A stretch of 64,000 bases of DNA. Source: Clostridium tertium. GTDB lineage: Bacteria > Bacillota > Clostridia > Clostridiales > Clostridiaceae. The notes under the pieces are model-generated. The model made no database searches, was not told the origin of the DNA, and worked only from the letters and a program-made list of their open reading frames with translations. The number at the start of each line of letters is the position of its first letter. The stretch's first letter is position 1. Where the stretch lies: assembly GCF_017873245.1 (NCBI RefSeq), contig NZ_JAGGJY010000013.1, forward strand, positions 1 through 64,000. The letters are read 5' to 3'. Both the position numbers and the translations under genes were made by a program. Of the stretch, positions 17,578-27,012 are shown piece by piece.

Positions 17578-17679
17578 TGTTATTAACTTCAATATACACT
17601 TTTCTTAAATTATGACTAATAAAAAATTAAATATATTGTGAAATTTCACAAATAAACTTTTTTAATCTAAAGCTTAAAA

Positions 17680-17738
17680 AAGAAAAAAGGGACTGTCGCA
17701 TAAGCTCGATAGCTTTCTACGATAGCTCCTTTTTTAAA
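17680..17738 (-). terminator. Probable terminator after helD
   Basis: Imperfect hairpin: AAAAAAGG and AGCTATCG segments on the minus strand fold against CCTTTTTT, with a T-run after it. It lies between helD (stop at 17765) and the next promoter. Confidence 0.5.
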
Positions 17739-17764
17739 TTATATTCATATTAGTTATATAAACT

Positions 17765-19864
17765 TTATCTTACTTTAACAACTGACAATCTATGCAATGC
17801 TCTAGTACACATTATATATTTAATTAAATTATCAGTATTTTCATCAAAATCAACAATTATTACGGCATCAAATTCTAATCCCTTAGCATAATAAGATGGT
17901 ATTAATACCTTTCCCCCCTTATACACTACCTCTTCACCACTGAATGCCAATATATTTGTATACTTTTTAAGTTCTGGAGATATAAGATTTAATTCTTCCT
18001 TATCCTTTGTTATTATGGCTATATTTTCATACTTTTCTTCTTGATAGTCTTCTAATAAATTTAATATTACATCTATTAAATCGTCCTTATCATCTTTTGG
18101 TACTATTGTTTCTAATACATCAAATTCACCTTTTCTTACAAATGGAACAACTGCATTTTCGTCTAAAAGCTTACTTGCATATTCCATTATTTGATAAGTT
18201 GATCTGTAACTCTTCTTCAGTTCAAATAAACTAAAAAATCCACCAAAAACTTCTTTTAGCTTAAGCATAGCTGGTACCTCTTCTGCCTTTATAAGTCTTT
18301 GGTTTGAGTCTCCAACTATAGTATAACTTCTACATCCTGTTAACTCCTTCAAAACTAAGAACTGTAACATGTTGTAATCTTGAGCTTCGTCAATAACTAT
18401 ATGCTTTATTTCTGTATTAGCTTTCTTTCCATCTAATTTTATCATTAAGTATAAAATACCCGCTAAATCTAAATATGAAAGAGTTTCGATATTCATAAAT
18501 TCTTTATATATATCTATGATTCCTTCATTTTCTATCCATTTTTCTATTTCGGATTTAGATTTCATAACTTCTTTTACTATATCTCTTATAGCAATTCTTC
18601 TTCTAAATTCAATATTGTTTTCTTCAATTACCAATTCATCTGCAGATAGCTTTGATTTTTCTTCTTGTGCCTTTAGATTAATTTCCCTTACTTTTTCATC
18701 TCTTTTATCTTTTATTTTTGAAAATAATATTCTCTTTATCTTTTGACTTCTTCTAAATATAGGCATATATTTATAGTGCTTCTCAAAAAGCTCTTCTATT
18801 TCATCTATAGATACAATTTCTTCATTTAAAAATCTTACTGATTCTATTTTAAAATAATTATCTTCTATATCTTCTATTTTTTTATCTAACGCTTCTATAA
18901 ATTTATTTGATGACTTATATTTTATATCTGAAATTACATCTTCATTACCTTTTAGTACTTCTTCTAAATAAGATGTTATATCTCTTACAGGTTCATTTAA
19001 GCCTATTTCTTTATATGCAAAAGATAAAAATGTTTCATTAATAACTGCTGTTTCTCCTAAATTAGGTAACACCTCTGAAATGTAATCCATGAATATGTCA
19101 TTTGGTCCTAAAATAAGAACTTTATCTGTTAATTGTTCTCTAAAATTATATAAAAGATATGCAATTCTATGAAGAGCTATAGTAGTTTTTCCTGAACCTG
19201 CAACTCCATTTACAACCACAACTTTATTTCTATCAGCTCTTATTATTTCATCTTGTTCTCTTTGTATCGTATTTACAATATCCTTAAGTTTCTCTCCTGA
19301 ATTAGATGATAGAACCATTTGTAATATTTCATCTTGTATATTTATATCTGAATCAAAGTACCCTTCTAATTTAGCCTTTTTTATAATTAATTGTCTTCTT
19401 GATAATATATCTACTGGTATTTCTCCTTGTGGACTTTTATAAGTAGTTTCTCCAAGCATTCCTTTATAAAATAAAGATGAAACAGGTGCTCTCCAATCAA
19501 CTATCACTGGATCATAACTTCCTTCTGGAGTTAATCCATATCTACCTATATACAACTCTTCTGAATATCCATCATCTATAAATCCAATTTTCCCAAAGTA
19601 TGGCGACTCTTTAAGTTTAACAAATTCACCTAACTTTTTATCTATCATTTTATATGACTCTTCTTTAATATATCTTTCATGATCAAAGTATTCCATCAAC
19701 TTATCTTCATCATCTCTATATTCTTCTATATATTTTTTTCTATAATCAAGTATATATTCTGAAATGCTTTTTCTCTTATCTATATATTTTAAAGTTTCTT
19801 CATTAAGAATATTTAACGTATTTTTTAAGTTTTCATCTTCTTTTAACAATTCTATTTTATCCAA
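17765..19864 (-). CDS. helD: HelD-type RNA polymerase recycling helicase
   Basis: 699 residues of the UvrD/Rep-like superfamily 1 HelD family, which binds RNA polymerase and releases it from DNA using ATP. The N-terminal coiled-coil arm (about 1-90) and the family-typical YIGRYGL and VDWRAPVSSLFY segments precede Walker A GVAGSGKTT (220-228). Later motifs include VIDEAQD and the C-terminal SYYAKGLEFDAVIIVD. The start is TTG at 19864 with AGGGGGATC upstream; no ATG fits. 699 residues is slightly short against the B. subtilis form but all motor motifs are present. Confidence 0.9.
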   Translation of the reverse strand: MDKIELLKEDENLKNTLNILNEETLKYIDKRKSISEYILDYRKKYIEEYRDDEDKLMEYFDHERYIKEESYKMIDKKLGEFVKLKESPYFGKIGFIDDGYSEELYIGRYGLTPEGSYDPVIVDWRAPVSSLFYKGMLGETTYKSPQGEIPVDILSRRQLIIKKAKLEGYFDSDINIQDEILQMVLSSNSGEKLKDIVNTIQREQDEIIRADRNKVVVVNGVAGSGKTTIALHRIAYLLYNFREQLTDKVLILGPNDIFMDYISEVLPNLGETAVINETFLSFAYKEIGLNEPVRDITSYLEEVLKGNEDVISDIKYKSSNKFIEALDKKIEDIEDNYFKIESVRFLNEEIVSIDEIEELFEKHYKYMPIFRRSQKIKRILFSKIKDKRDEKVREINLKAQEEKSKLSADELVIEENNIEFRRRIAIRDIVKEVMKSKSEIEKWIENEGIIDIYKEFMNIETLSYLDLAGILYLMIKLDGKKANTEIKHIVIDEAQDYNMLQFLVLKELTGCRSYTIVGDSNQRLIKAEEVPAMLKLKEVFGGFFSLFELKKSYRSTYQIMEYASKLLDENAVVPFVRKGEFDVLETIVPKDDKDDLIDVILNLLEDYQEEKYENIAIITKDKEELNLISPELKKYTNILAFSGEEVVYKGGKVLIPSYYAKGLEFDAVIIVDFDENTDNLIKYIMCTRALHRLSVVKVR

Positions 19865-19904
19865 GAGCTGATCCCCCTTTGATTTTAAATTTATATTATT
19901 AAGA

Positions 19905-19942
19905 AAGAGTGTAACAATAAATCATGTACACCCTCTCACTAA
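19905..19942 (-). terminator. Possible terminator after ftsH
   Basis: GAGAGGGTGTA on the minus strand can pair with TACACTCTTTC. The arms are imperfect and no T-run follows, so termination would be weak. Confidence 0.4.
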
Positions 19943-19962
19943 TTTATCCATTTTTCGTTATT

Positions 19963-21879
19963 TTAAACTTCTGTTATTTCTTCTACTTCTATAACTTCAC
20001 TTGAATCTTCAATCTTTTTCTTTTTCTTATCTCTTAGTTCTGGATATTTATCATAAACAAATTCCATGAATTCATCACCGAATATCGTTTCTTTTTCTAA
20101 TAAATATTCTGAAATTTTATCAAGTAAATCTCTATTTTCACTTAATAACTTTCTAGTATTTTCATGACAAGTTTTTATTATTTTTAATATTTCTTCATCT
20201 ACTAAAGTTGAGGTTTCATCACTACATTCTCTTACAGCTCTTCCATCTAAATATCTATTTTGAACAGACTCTAAAGCCATCATATCAAATTTATCTGTCA
20301 TTCCATAAATAGTAACCATACTTCTAGCTGTTTGTGTAGCTCTCTCTATATCATTAGAAGCACCTGTTGAAACCAAGTTAAATACTTCCTCTTCCGCCGA
20401 TCTACCACCTAGCATAACCATTATTTGACTTGTCAATTCATCTCTTGATACTAAGTATTTTTCTTCTTCTGGTAATTGCATTGTATATCCTAACGCTCCC
20501 ATAGTTCTAGGAACAATAGTTATCTTATGAACTGGATCTGTTTTATCTAATAATGCAGCAACAAGTGCATGACCTACTTCATGGAATGCAACTACTCTCT
20601 TTTCCATAGGAGATAGGATTCTATCCTTCTTTTCCTTACCTGCTATTATAACTTCTACAGCTTCCCTTAAATCTTCCTGCATTACAAATTCTCTACCATG
20701 CTTTACAGCTCTTAAAGCTGCTTCATTTACTATATTAGCAAGATCTGCTCCTACTGCTCCAGGAGTACTTTTTGCAATTTCTTCTAGATTTACATCATCT
20801 CCAAGTTTTACTCCTTTAGAGTGAACTTTTAATATGTCTATTCTTCCTTTTAAATCCGGTCTATCTACTATTACTCTTCTATCAAATCTTCCAGGTCTTA
20901 ATAATGCTTTATCTAATATTTCTGGTCTATTTGTAGCTGCTAAAACAACTATTGCTTTAGTTGAATCAAATCCATCCATTTGTGTTAATAATTGATTTAG
21001 TGTTTGTTCTCTTTCATCATTAGTTTGAATCTGAGAATCTCTACTTTTACCTATAGAATCTACTTCATCAATAAATATTATACATGGAGCATTTTTTTCT
21101 GCCTCTTGGAAAAGATCTCTTACTTTTGCTGCTCCCATTCCTGCAAACATCTCTACAAAGTTTGAACCTGATATTGATAGAAATGGAACATTTGCTTCAC
21201 CAGCAACTGCTTTTGCTAATAATGTCTTTCCTGTTCCTGGTGGACCAACTAAAAGTGCTCCTTTAGGAAGCTTAGCACCTATTTCTGTGTACTTACTAGC
21301 ATTATTTAAATAATCTATTATTTCTTTTAATGATTCTTTAGCTTCATCTTGACCTGCAACATCATCAAAAGTTATTTTTATATCATTTTCTTTATATATT
21401 TTAGCATTACTTTTTCCCATTCCCATCCCCATCATAGGAGATGACCCCATTTTCTTACCAATTCTTCCGGCTAAAAATCTAAATATAGAGAAAAGTATTA
21501 GCGGCATTATTATCCAGCTAAAAATAAATTCTGCTATAAAATTATTTTGTACTGGTTCTCCTTTAAACTCTACTCCTGATTCATTTAAAATATTTATTAA
21601 ATTAGGATCATCAACATTACCAGTAAACAATACCTTTCCTGTACTCTTATTATTCTCATCGCTTTTAGGTAATATTTTTATCTCTGTAGATGAAATTATA
21701 ACACTTTCTACTTTCTTATCTTCTACCATATTTAAAAATTCATTATAACTTATTTCTTGGGTAGTCATAAAATTTTTAGTTGAAGTAAAAGCGTATAAAA
21801 ATAGAAATGCCATTACTGCATAGAATAAAGTATGCTGCTTTCTATTATTATTATTTTCTTCTGTATTTTTATTTCCCAT
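19963..21879 (-). CDS. ftsH: ATP-dependent zinc metalloprotease FtsH
   Basis: Membrane-anchored AAA+ protease that degrades misfolded membrane proteins and some regulators. TM1 about 16-33, an extracytoplasmic domain about 35-115, TM2 about 117-137. AAA domain: Walker A GPPGTGKT 212-219, Walker B IIFIDEVDS, SRH with LRPGRFDRR. The zinc site HEVGH is at 433-437. The acidic/basic C-terminal tail is normal. AAAGGAAGAG precedes the ATG. It follows lepB and DUF3006 on the same strand with 22 bases between, so cotranscription is likely. Confidence 0.96.
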   Translation of the reverse strand: MGNKNTEENNNNRKQHTLFYAVMAFLFLYAFTSTKNFMTTQEISYNEFLNMVEDKKVESVIISSTEIKILPKSDENNKSTGKVLFTGNVDDPNLINILNESGVEFKGEPVQNNFIAEFIFSWIIMPLILFSIFRFLAGRIGKKMGSSPMMGMGMGKSNAKIYKENDIKITFDDVAGQDEAKESLKEIIDYLNNASKYTEIGAKLPKGALLVGPPGTGKTLLAKAVAGEANVPFLSISGSNFVEMFAGMGAAKVRDLFQEAEKNAPCIIFIDEVDSIGKSRDSQIQTNDEREQTLNQLLTQMDGFDSTKAIVVLAATNRPEILDKALLRPGRFDRRVIVDRPDLKGRIDILKVHSKGVKLGDDVNLEEIAKSTPGAVGADLANIVNEAALRAVKHGREFVMQEDLREAVEVIIAGKEKKDRILSPMEKRVVAFHEVGHALVAALLDKTDPVHKITIVPRTMGALGYTMQLPEEEKYLVSRDELTSQIMVMLGGRSAEEEVFNLVSTGASNDIERATQTARSMVTIYGMTDKFDMMALESVQNRYLDGRAVRECSDETSTLVDEEILKIIKTCHENTRKLLSENRDLLDKISEYLLEKETIFGDEFMEFVYDKYPELRDKKKKKIEDSSEVIEVEEITEV

Positions 21880-21901
21880 AGCTCTTCCTTTCTTTGTATC
21901 T

Positions 21902-22480
21902 TTATTTTATTTTACCAATTTGATCAAATGGATACACTTTTATTTGAGCCTTACCACTTATGTCTTCACCATCAATATATGGATTAATCCAATATCTTGA
22001 GTCCTTTGACCAAAGTCTATTATCTCCTAAAAAGAAGTACTTTCCTTCTGGTACTTCATACTCTCCATTAAAATTGTCTTCAGCACCTATATAATTTTCT
22101 TGTAATTCTTCTCCATTTACAAATACTTTACCATTTTCTATCTTTATTTTATCTCCTGGTAATCCTATTAATCTTTTAATTAATGAATCTTGAAGTTCTT
22201 CTGAGTGGAATACTATAATATCCCCTCGTTTAAGCTTTTCTAAATTATATATTCTTGTAACAAAAAGTCTATCTCCAACATTTAATGTAGGTACCATTGA
22301 TTCTGATGGAATTAAAACTTTGAATAATAAGAACTTATTTATAAGGAAAGCTAATATTATCGCTGAGATTATTGGAATTCCCCATTCAGTAATAAAACTT
22401 TTCTTAGAATTACTATCTTTCTTACCTTCTTCTATATCAATTCCTTCATTTACATTATTACTCTCACTCATTCTTCCCAT
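21902..22480 (-). CDS. lepB: Signal peptidase I
   Basis: 192 residues. Single N-terminal membrane anchor (about 35-54), then the catalytic Ser in SESMVPTL (S61) and the Lys base in IKRLIGLPGDK (K102), with the later GDNR-type box LGDNRLWSKDSRYW. It removes signal peptides at the outer membrane face. Two ATGs three codons apart (22480, 22471) are possible. It overlaps the DUF3006 gene by 13 bases. Confidence 0.93.
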   Translation of the reverse strand: MGRMSESNNVNEGIDIEEGKKDSNSKKSFITEWGIPIISAIILAFLINKFLLFKVLIPSESMVPTLNVGDRLFVTRIYNLEKLKRGDIIVFHSEELQDSLIKRLIGLPGDKIKIENGKVFVNGEELQENYIGAEDNFNGEYEVPEGKYFFLGDNRLWSKDSRYWINPYIDGEDISGKAQIKVYPFDQIGKIK

Positions 22481-22713
22481 AATCCTTTCATAATAGTATT
22501 AATGTTTTCACGTCTTAATTTGGTAGCTTCTTCATCTATAAAATAAAAGTTATCTTTCTTAAATAAAATATCTCCTTCTTTTGCATTCCCTATTATATCA
22601 CTTCTTTTAACACTAATTAATTCATTGGATTCAATTTCCAATATAGCATAATCTCTCTCGAATCTATCTACTATGTATTCTCTTTTCTCCATAATAATAC
22701 TGTTATTACTCAC
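22468..22713 (-). CDS. DUF3006 family protein
   Basis: 81 residues matching the short DUF3006 pattern: EYIVDRFERDYAILE, then EGDIL. Function unknown; these proteins often accompany secretion or surface genes, consistent with the overlapping signal peptidase. Start is uncertain: GTG at 22713 or ATG at 22692 (MEKREY). Neither has an ideally spaced ribosome binding site. Confidence 0.75.
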   Translation of the reverse strand: MSNNSIIMEKREYIVDRFERDYAILEIESNELISVKRSDIIGNAKEGDILFKKDNFYFIDEEATKLRRENINTIMKGLWEE

Positions 22714-22784
22714 CTCTCTTTTTTTAGCTTATATTCTAGTATATCATATTTATTGAAAATTTAAATAGAGTATATATTATTAAA

Positions 22785-22815
22785 AATAGGGCAAATGAAT
22801 TTCATTTACCCTATT
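22785..22815 (-). terminator. Terminator after lysA
   Basis: 15-base arms 22785-22799 and 22801-22815 with one mismatch; minus-strand continuation TTTTTAATAATAT. Confidence 0.8.
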
Positions 22816-22828
22816 CTTTATTCTAAAA

Positions 22829-24121
22829 TCATATTTCATTAATTAATAATTCTTCATAACTTTGTCTTTTACATACAACCTTTGCTTCACCATTCCTTAC
22901 AAATACTACTGCTGGTCTTAAATTTTTATTATATCCACTAGACATAGAAAATCCATAAGCTCCAGTTGATAGAACTGCAAGTATATCTCCACTTTCTGCT
23001 TCTTGAAGATTTATATCTTGTAATAAAATATCTCCTGATTCACAGCACTTGCCAGCTACTGTAACCTTACTCTCTATATTTCTGCTCGCCTTATTAGCTA
23101 TTAAGGCCTCATATTTTGCTTCATATAAAGCTGGTCTTATATTATCTGTCATGCCACCATCTATAGCTAAATATTTTCTAACACCCGGTATCTCCTTTAT
23201 TGACCCTATAGTATATAATGTTGTTCCTGCATTAGCTACAATTGACCTTCCTGGCTCTATTGTTAAGATAGGTTTTTTAAGTGATAATTTATTACATACT
23301 TCATTAACTCTATTTAATATAATATCACAATATTCTTTTGTTTCTTTTGGTTTATCTCCTTCTGAATAATAAATACCAAAGCCTCCACCTAAATCTAACT
23401 CTTCAATCATATGACCTGTTTCTTGTCTTATATTATTTATAAAGTTTATCATTACTTCAGCAGCATCAGCAAATGGCTCTGTTTCAAATATTTGTGATCC
23501 TATATGACAATGAAGACCTACTAATTCTATATTTTCTAATTCTAAAGCTTTTTTTATAGCATCCATGATTATATTACCTACTGGTGCAAACCCAAACTTT
23601 GAATCTATCTGACCAGTTTTAATATACTCATGAGTATGAGCTTCTATTCCTGGTGTAAGCCTTAAATAAACCTTTTGAACCTTATTATACTTTTCAGATA
23701 TCTCATTTATCTTTATCATTTCCCATAGATTATCTACTATAAACCTTCCTACTCCTAGTTTAATTCCAAACTCTATTTCTTCTAAAGTTTTATTGTTTCC
23801 ATGAAAATATATTTTCTCCATAGGAAAGTTAGCCTTATATGCTGTATATAGTTCACCACCAGAAACAACATCTAAATAAAGTCCTTCGCGATCTATAAGT
23901 CTACACATTTCTAATGTCAAAAAAGCTTTCCCTGCAAAAGCTACTCTATTATTTTCAGAATTAACTTTAAAGTATTTTACATAATCTCTACAATTATCTA
24001 TTAGAAGCTGTTCATCCATTACATATAACGGAGTCCCATAATCTTTTGCTAAATCCTTTGCCTTTATGCCCCCAATAATTAAATTATTTCCTTCTATTTT
24101 ACTTGCCCCAAAAAGTATCAT
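22829..24121 (-). CDS. lysA: Diaminopimelate decarboxylase
   Basis: Last step of lysine synthesis: decarboxylation of meso-diaminopimelate, PLP dependent. 430 residues with the fold type III barrel. PLP-binding lysine K65 in FAGKAFL, HCHIGSQI, the GGGFGIYY phosphate-binding loop, EPGRSIV, and the C-terminal CESGD and YGFSMSS motifs. GGAGG lies before the ATG. The lysine riboswitch and terminator immediately upstream place it under lysine feedback. Confidence 0.96.
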   Translation of the reverse strand: MILFGASKIEGNNLIIGGIKAKDLAKDYGTPLYVMDEQLLIDNCRDYVKYFKVNSENNRVAFAGKAFLTLEMCRLIDREGLYLDVVSGGELYTAYKANFPMEKIYFHGNNKTLEEIEFGIKLGVGRFIVDNLWEMIKINEISEKYNKVQKVYLRLTPGIEAHTHEYIKTGQIDSKFGFAPVGNIIMDAIKKALELENIELVGLHCHIGSQIFETEPFADAAEVMINFINNIRQETGHMIEELDLGGGFGIYYSEGDKPKETKEYCDIILNRVNEVCNKLSLKKPILTIEPGRSIVANAGTTLYTIGSIKEIPGVRKYLAIDGGMTDNIRPALYEAKYEALIANKASRNIESKVTVAGKCCESGDILLQDINLQEAESGDILAVLSTGAYGFSMSSGYNKNLRPAVVFVRNGEAKVVCKRQSYEELLINEI

Positions 24122-24159
24122 ATAATCTCCTCCAAAATATACTTGTATGAATTATAAAA

Positions 24160-24425
24160 CAAAACCACTATGGCTTTTCCATAGTGGTAGATTTCCTTAA
24201 GTGAAATTAAAGGCTATAGGTATATTTAGCATATAATAATAAAATTTATAATTATTGCCTTGTAGCCCTCCACTTACGTGACAGTGATACATATATTATA
24301 TGCATCCCCAGAAATAAATCATTGCAATGATATATTTCTTCGGCTGTTAATCCTTTCTTTATAATTCATCACTTTGCAAAGCTCATTATAAATACTATTA
24401 ATAACAGCACCTCTACCTTGGTCAT
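24160..24425 (-). promoter_or_regulatory. Lysine riboswitch (L box) with terminator, upstream of lysA
   Basis: Minus-strand leader matching the lysine aptamer core: AGAGGTGC at its 5' end (plus about 24411), GCCGAAG (about 24340), CTGTCAC (about 24284) and TGGAGGGCTAC near the 3' end (about 24265). An intrinsic terminator follows: ACCACTATGG (24188-24179) pairs with CCATAGTGGT (24173-24164) before TTTTGTTTT. Lysine binding is expected to stop transcription before lysA. The pairing state was not computed. Confidence 0.88.
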
Positions 24426-24493
24426 TAGTCTTATATATTATTATACACCTTTTCTCTTATTATTCTATATTTTTATTAATTAAATATTTTAAC

Positions 24494-25171
24494 TTAGTTT
24501 AGATCTCTATATTTGTCCATTAGACTTCCCATCACATCACCAGATGGTGGTGGAGTATATGTTATCGCATTAGCTCCTGCCTCTATAGTTCTCATTATAG
24601 TTTCCTCTGTCGGTCCACCTGTAGCTATTATAGGAAAAGCCGGAAATTGCTCTCTTATCTTCCTTACAATGTTTGGTGTATTTTTACCTCCAGAAACATT
24701 TAGTATTGTTGCTCCAGCTTCAATTCTTTCAGCAACATTTTCACATTCTGAAACTACAGTAACTATTACCGGTATATCTATCGTTTCTCGTATTTTTCTT
24801 ATAATATCATTTGCCGTAGGAGCATTCACAACTACTCCCATTGCCCCTTTAAATTCTGCATCCAAAGCCAAATTAACTACTCTTTTCCCTTGAGTTATTC
24901 CTCCACCTACCCCACAAAATACAGGTACATCTGCTGCCATAACTAAGGCTTGTGTTATAAGTGGTTGAGGAGTAAAGGGATATACTGCTATTATAGCATC
25001 GGCATTGGTATTTCTTATAATGGCAACATCTGTAGTAAATAATAAAGATTTTATTCTTTTTCCAAATATTTTTATTCCACTGCAATCTCTTATGCAAGAA
25101 GGAACTTCTATTACATGACTTCTTAATAATCCTTTTATCTCTGGTACCTGTTTAATTTTTTTCCCATCCAT
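24494..25171 (-). CDS. TIM-barrel protein of unknown substrate
   Basis: 225 residues with a (beta/alpha)8-like pattern: repeated short hydrophobic strands (VAIIRNT, AIIAVYPF, VPVFCGVGGG, PVIVTVVS, PIIATGGPTEE) and a C-terminal ATGG-P phosphate-binding-like loop. It resembles proteins annotated only as beta/alpha-barrel or hydrolase in clostridia. A specific activity cannot be assigned. AGGAGGAG precedes the ATG. It lies upstream of the lysA riboswitch on the same strand but is separated by it. Confidence 0.7.
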   Translation of the reverse strand: MDGKKIKQVPEIKGLLRSHVIEVPSCIRDCSGIKIFGKRIKSLLFTTDVAIIRNTNADAIIAVYPFTPQPLITQALVMAADVPVFCGVGGGITQGKRVVNLALDAEFKGAMGVVVNAPTANDIIRKIRETIDIPVIVTVVSECENVAERIEAGATILNVSGGKNTPNIVRKIREQFPAFPIIATGGPTEETIMRTIEAGANAITYTPPPSGDVMGSLMDKYRDLN

Positions 25172-25343
25172 ACCAAACTCCTCCTATATTATATTTAACT
25201 CTAATTATTTTTAAGCTATAATTATATTATACTACCTTAAACATATATTAAGATATACATAACTAAATAATTTTATTAGATTAAATTATTTTTATCAATA
25301 TATTTTTTTTAAAATTTATAATATAAATAATAATTTTTGAGAG

Positions 25344-26594
25344 GTGATTTATATAAAAAAGAGGAGATTTTATCCCCCCTATGTAGTTTTATTAATAATG
25401 TATTTATTTTTTATCTTTGTCGCACTAATATTAGATTCCCCCATTGAAATATTTCATGGATTAAAAAAAATAATTTTAAGTCCAGATATTTTAATAACTG
25501 ATTATGTTGAAATTGGTGGAATTGGTGCATCTTTATTTAATTCTGCTTTGACCAGTATTCTATCTATGTTAATTTTGATATTTATAGGTGTAAAGCCTAA
25601 TGGATCAACTATCATGTCATTATGGCTAATGACTGGTTTTTCCTTCTTCGGCAAAAATTTATTAAATATATGGCCAATAATAATAGGTGTTTATCTTTAT
25701 TCAAAATATCAAAAAGAACCTTTTCTTAATTATAGCTTAGTGGCACTACTTTCAACCACATTAGCTCCAACTGTAAGTCAACTTAGTTTTACAGATAACT
25801 TTTCAACTTTATCTGGAATATTGCTAGGCCATGGAATAGGTATACTTACTGGATTTGTGTTGGCCCCCATAGCTTCTCACTGTATTAAATCTCATAATGG
25901 ATATAATTTATATAATGTAGGTTTCGCTGCCGGATTATTTGCTACACTCTTAATGTCTATATTACGGGCTGTAGGAATAGAGTTTGAAACTAGAATGGTC
26001 TGGAATACTGAATCAAATTATATTTTATCCATCTTTTTATTTATAATTTCTCTATATTTGATTATACTTGGCTTGATTCACAATCCTGACCCTAAAGAAA
26101 AACTAGGTATATTATTTAAACAACCAGGTAGGTTAGTTAGCGATTTTTATTTACTATTTGGAGATACTTGTTATATTAATATGGGTATTCTTGGATTTTT
26201 ATCAACCTTCCTTGTAATACTTCTAAATGGTGATTTAAACGGACCAACTATTTCTGGTATTTTCACTATAATTGGATTCGGAGCCTTTGGTAAGCACATA
26301 AGAAATGTAATTCCTATTATATTAGGTGCTCTACTAGGAGCCTTAATAAATATTAATCCTATTAATTCCCCGTCATTAATATTATCTATTTTATTTTCAA
26401 CAGCACTTGCACCTATAGCAGGGAAATTTGGGTTTAATATAGGTATATTAGCTGGATTCTTACATGTAAATATGGTTACTAATATAGGATACCTTCATGG
26501 TGGTCTTAATTTATATAATAATGGTTTAGCTGCTGGATTCGTTGCAATGCTTTTAATTCCAGTTGTTACTACCTTTAAAAAGGAGAATATTTAA
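25344..26594 (+). CDS. DUF1576 multi-spanning membrane protein
   Basis: 416 residues, about ten hydrophobic segments in two related halves. GHGIGILTGFVLAPIASH and GFNIGILAGFLHVNM are similar, as are the two YNVGFAAG / YNNGLAAG segments, which suggests an internal duplication. This fits the DUF1576 family; a transport role is plausible but unproven. Start codon is unusual: GTG at 25344 sits inside the GAGGTGAT Shine-Dalgarno, which is better spaced for the in-frame ATA at 25353. It is followed after 3 bases by another gene. Confidence 0.78.
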   Translation: MIYIKKRRFYPPYVVLLIMYLFFIFVALILDSPIEIFHGLKKIILSPDILITDYVEIGGIGASLFNSALTSILSMLILIFIGVKPNGSTIMSLWLMTGFSFFGKNLLNIWPIIIGVYLYSKYQKEPFLNYSLVALLSTTLAPTVSQLSFTDNFSTLSGILLGHGIGILTGFVLAPIASHCIKSHNGYNLYNVGFAAGLFATLLMSILRAVGIEFETRMVWNTESNYILSIFLFIISLYLIILGLIHNPDPKEKLGILFKQPGRLVSDFYLLFGDTCYINMGILGFLSTFLVILLNGDLNGPTISGIFTIIGFGAFGKHIRNVIPIILGALLGALININPINSPSLILSILFSTALAPIAGKFGFNIGILAGFLHVNMVTNIGYLHGGLNLYNNGLAAGFVAMLLIPVVTTFKKENI

Positions 26595-26597
26595 AAC

Positions 26598-26942
26598 ATG
26601 AAGTTTAAATTTGAGAAAAACCTGAGAATAATTAATGAAATAATGACTTATCTTCACAAATTAGGATCTAATGATATTAATGTAACATTTCATACAGAAG
26701 ATAATTCTAGTTCATTCCTTATTTGGGGGCATATTAAAGAAATTGATGATATTGAATTATATAATTTAAAAAAGATACTAAATACTAATCGTCAACATGA
26801 AGTTGAAGAATATTATTGGAACTTAGGTGGCGAATGTGAACTAGAAGGGGAACTTTCCTTAGTTGGAATGATGATAGATAAAGCTGAAATAAGTTATAAT
26901 GATAGTATTTTATCGATTAAAATATATAGAGCTGATTATTAA
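26598..26942 (+). CDS. Conserved hypothetical protein, 114 aa
   Basis: Soluble, acidic small protein, no signal or membrane segment. It has a beta-rich core with HTEDNSSSFLIWGHI and the motif EEYYWNLGGECELEGELSLVGMMID. The start lies 3 bases after the DUF1576 stop, with AAGGAG twelve bases upstream, so the two are one operon. Family and function not recognised; a partner of the membrane protein is the simplest inference. Confidence 0.65.
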   Translation: MKFKFEKNLRIINEIMTYLHKLGSNDINVTFHTEDNSSSFLIWGHIKEIDDIELYNLKKILNTNRQHEVEEYYWNLGGECELEGELSLVGMMIDKAEISYNDSILSIKIYRADY

Positions 26943-26956
26943 ACATTTTATAAATA

Positions 26957-27012
26957 AAAGACAGTAAATAGACTTATAAGTATATAAATCTATTTACTGT
27001 TTACTGTCTTTT
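26957..27012. terminator. Bidirectional terminator
   Basis: AAAGACAGTAAATAGA (26957-26972) can pair with the repeated TCTATTTACTG / TTACTGTCTTT segments (26989-27010). It serves the plus DUF1576 operon and the minus amidase. Confidence 0.75.

Noticed and set aside
17680-17738. Insertion-sequence end (GGGACTGTCGCA motif)
   Set aside because: No second copy, transposase or target duplication in the window; a plain terminator explains it.
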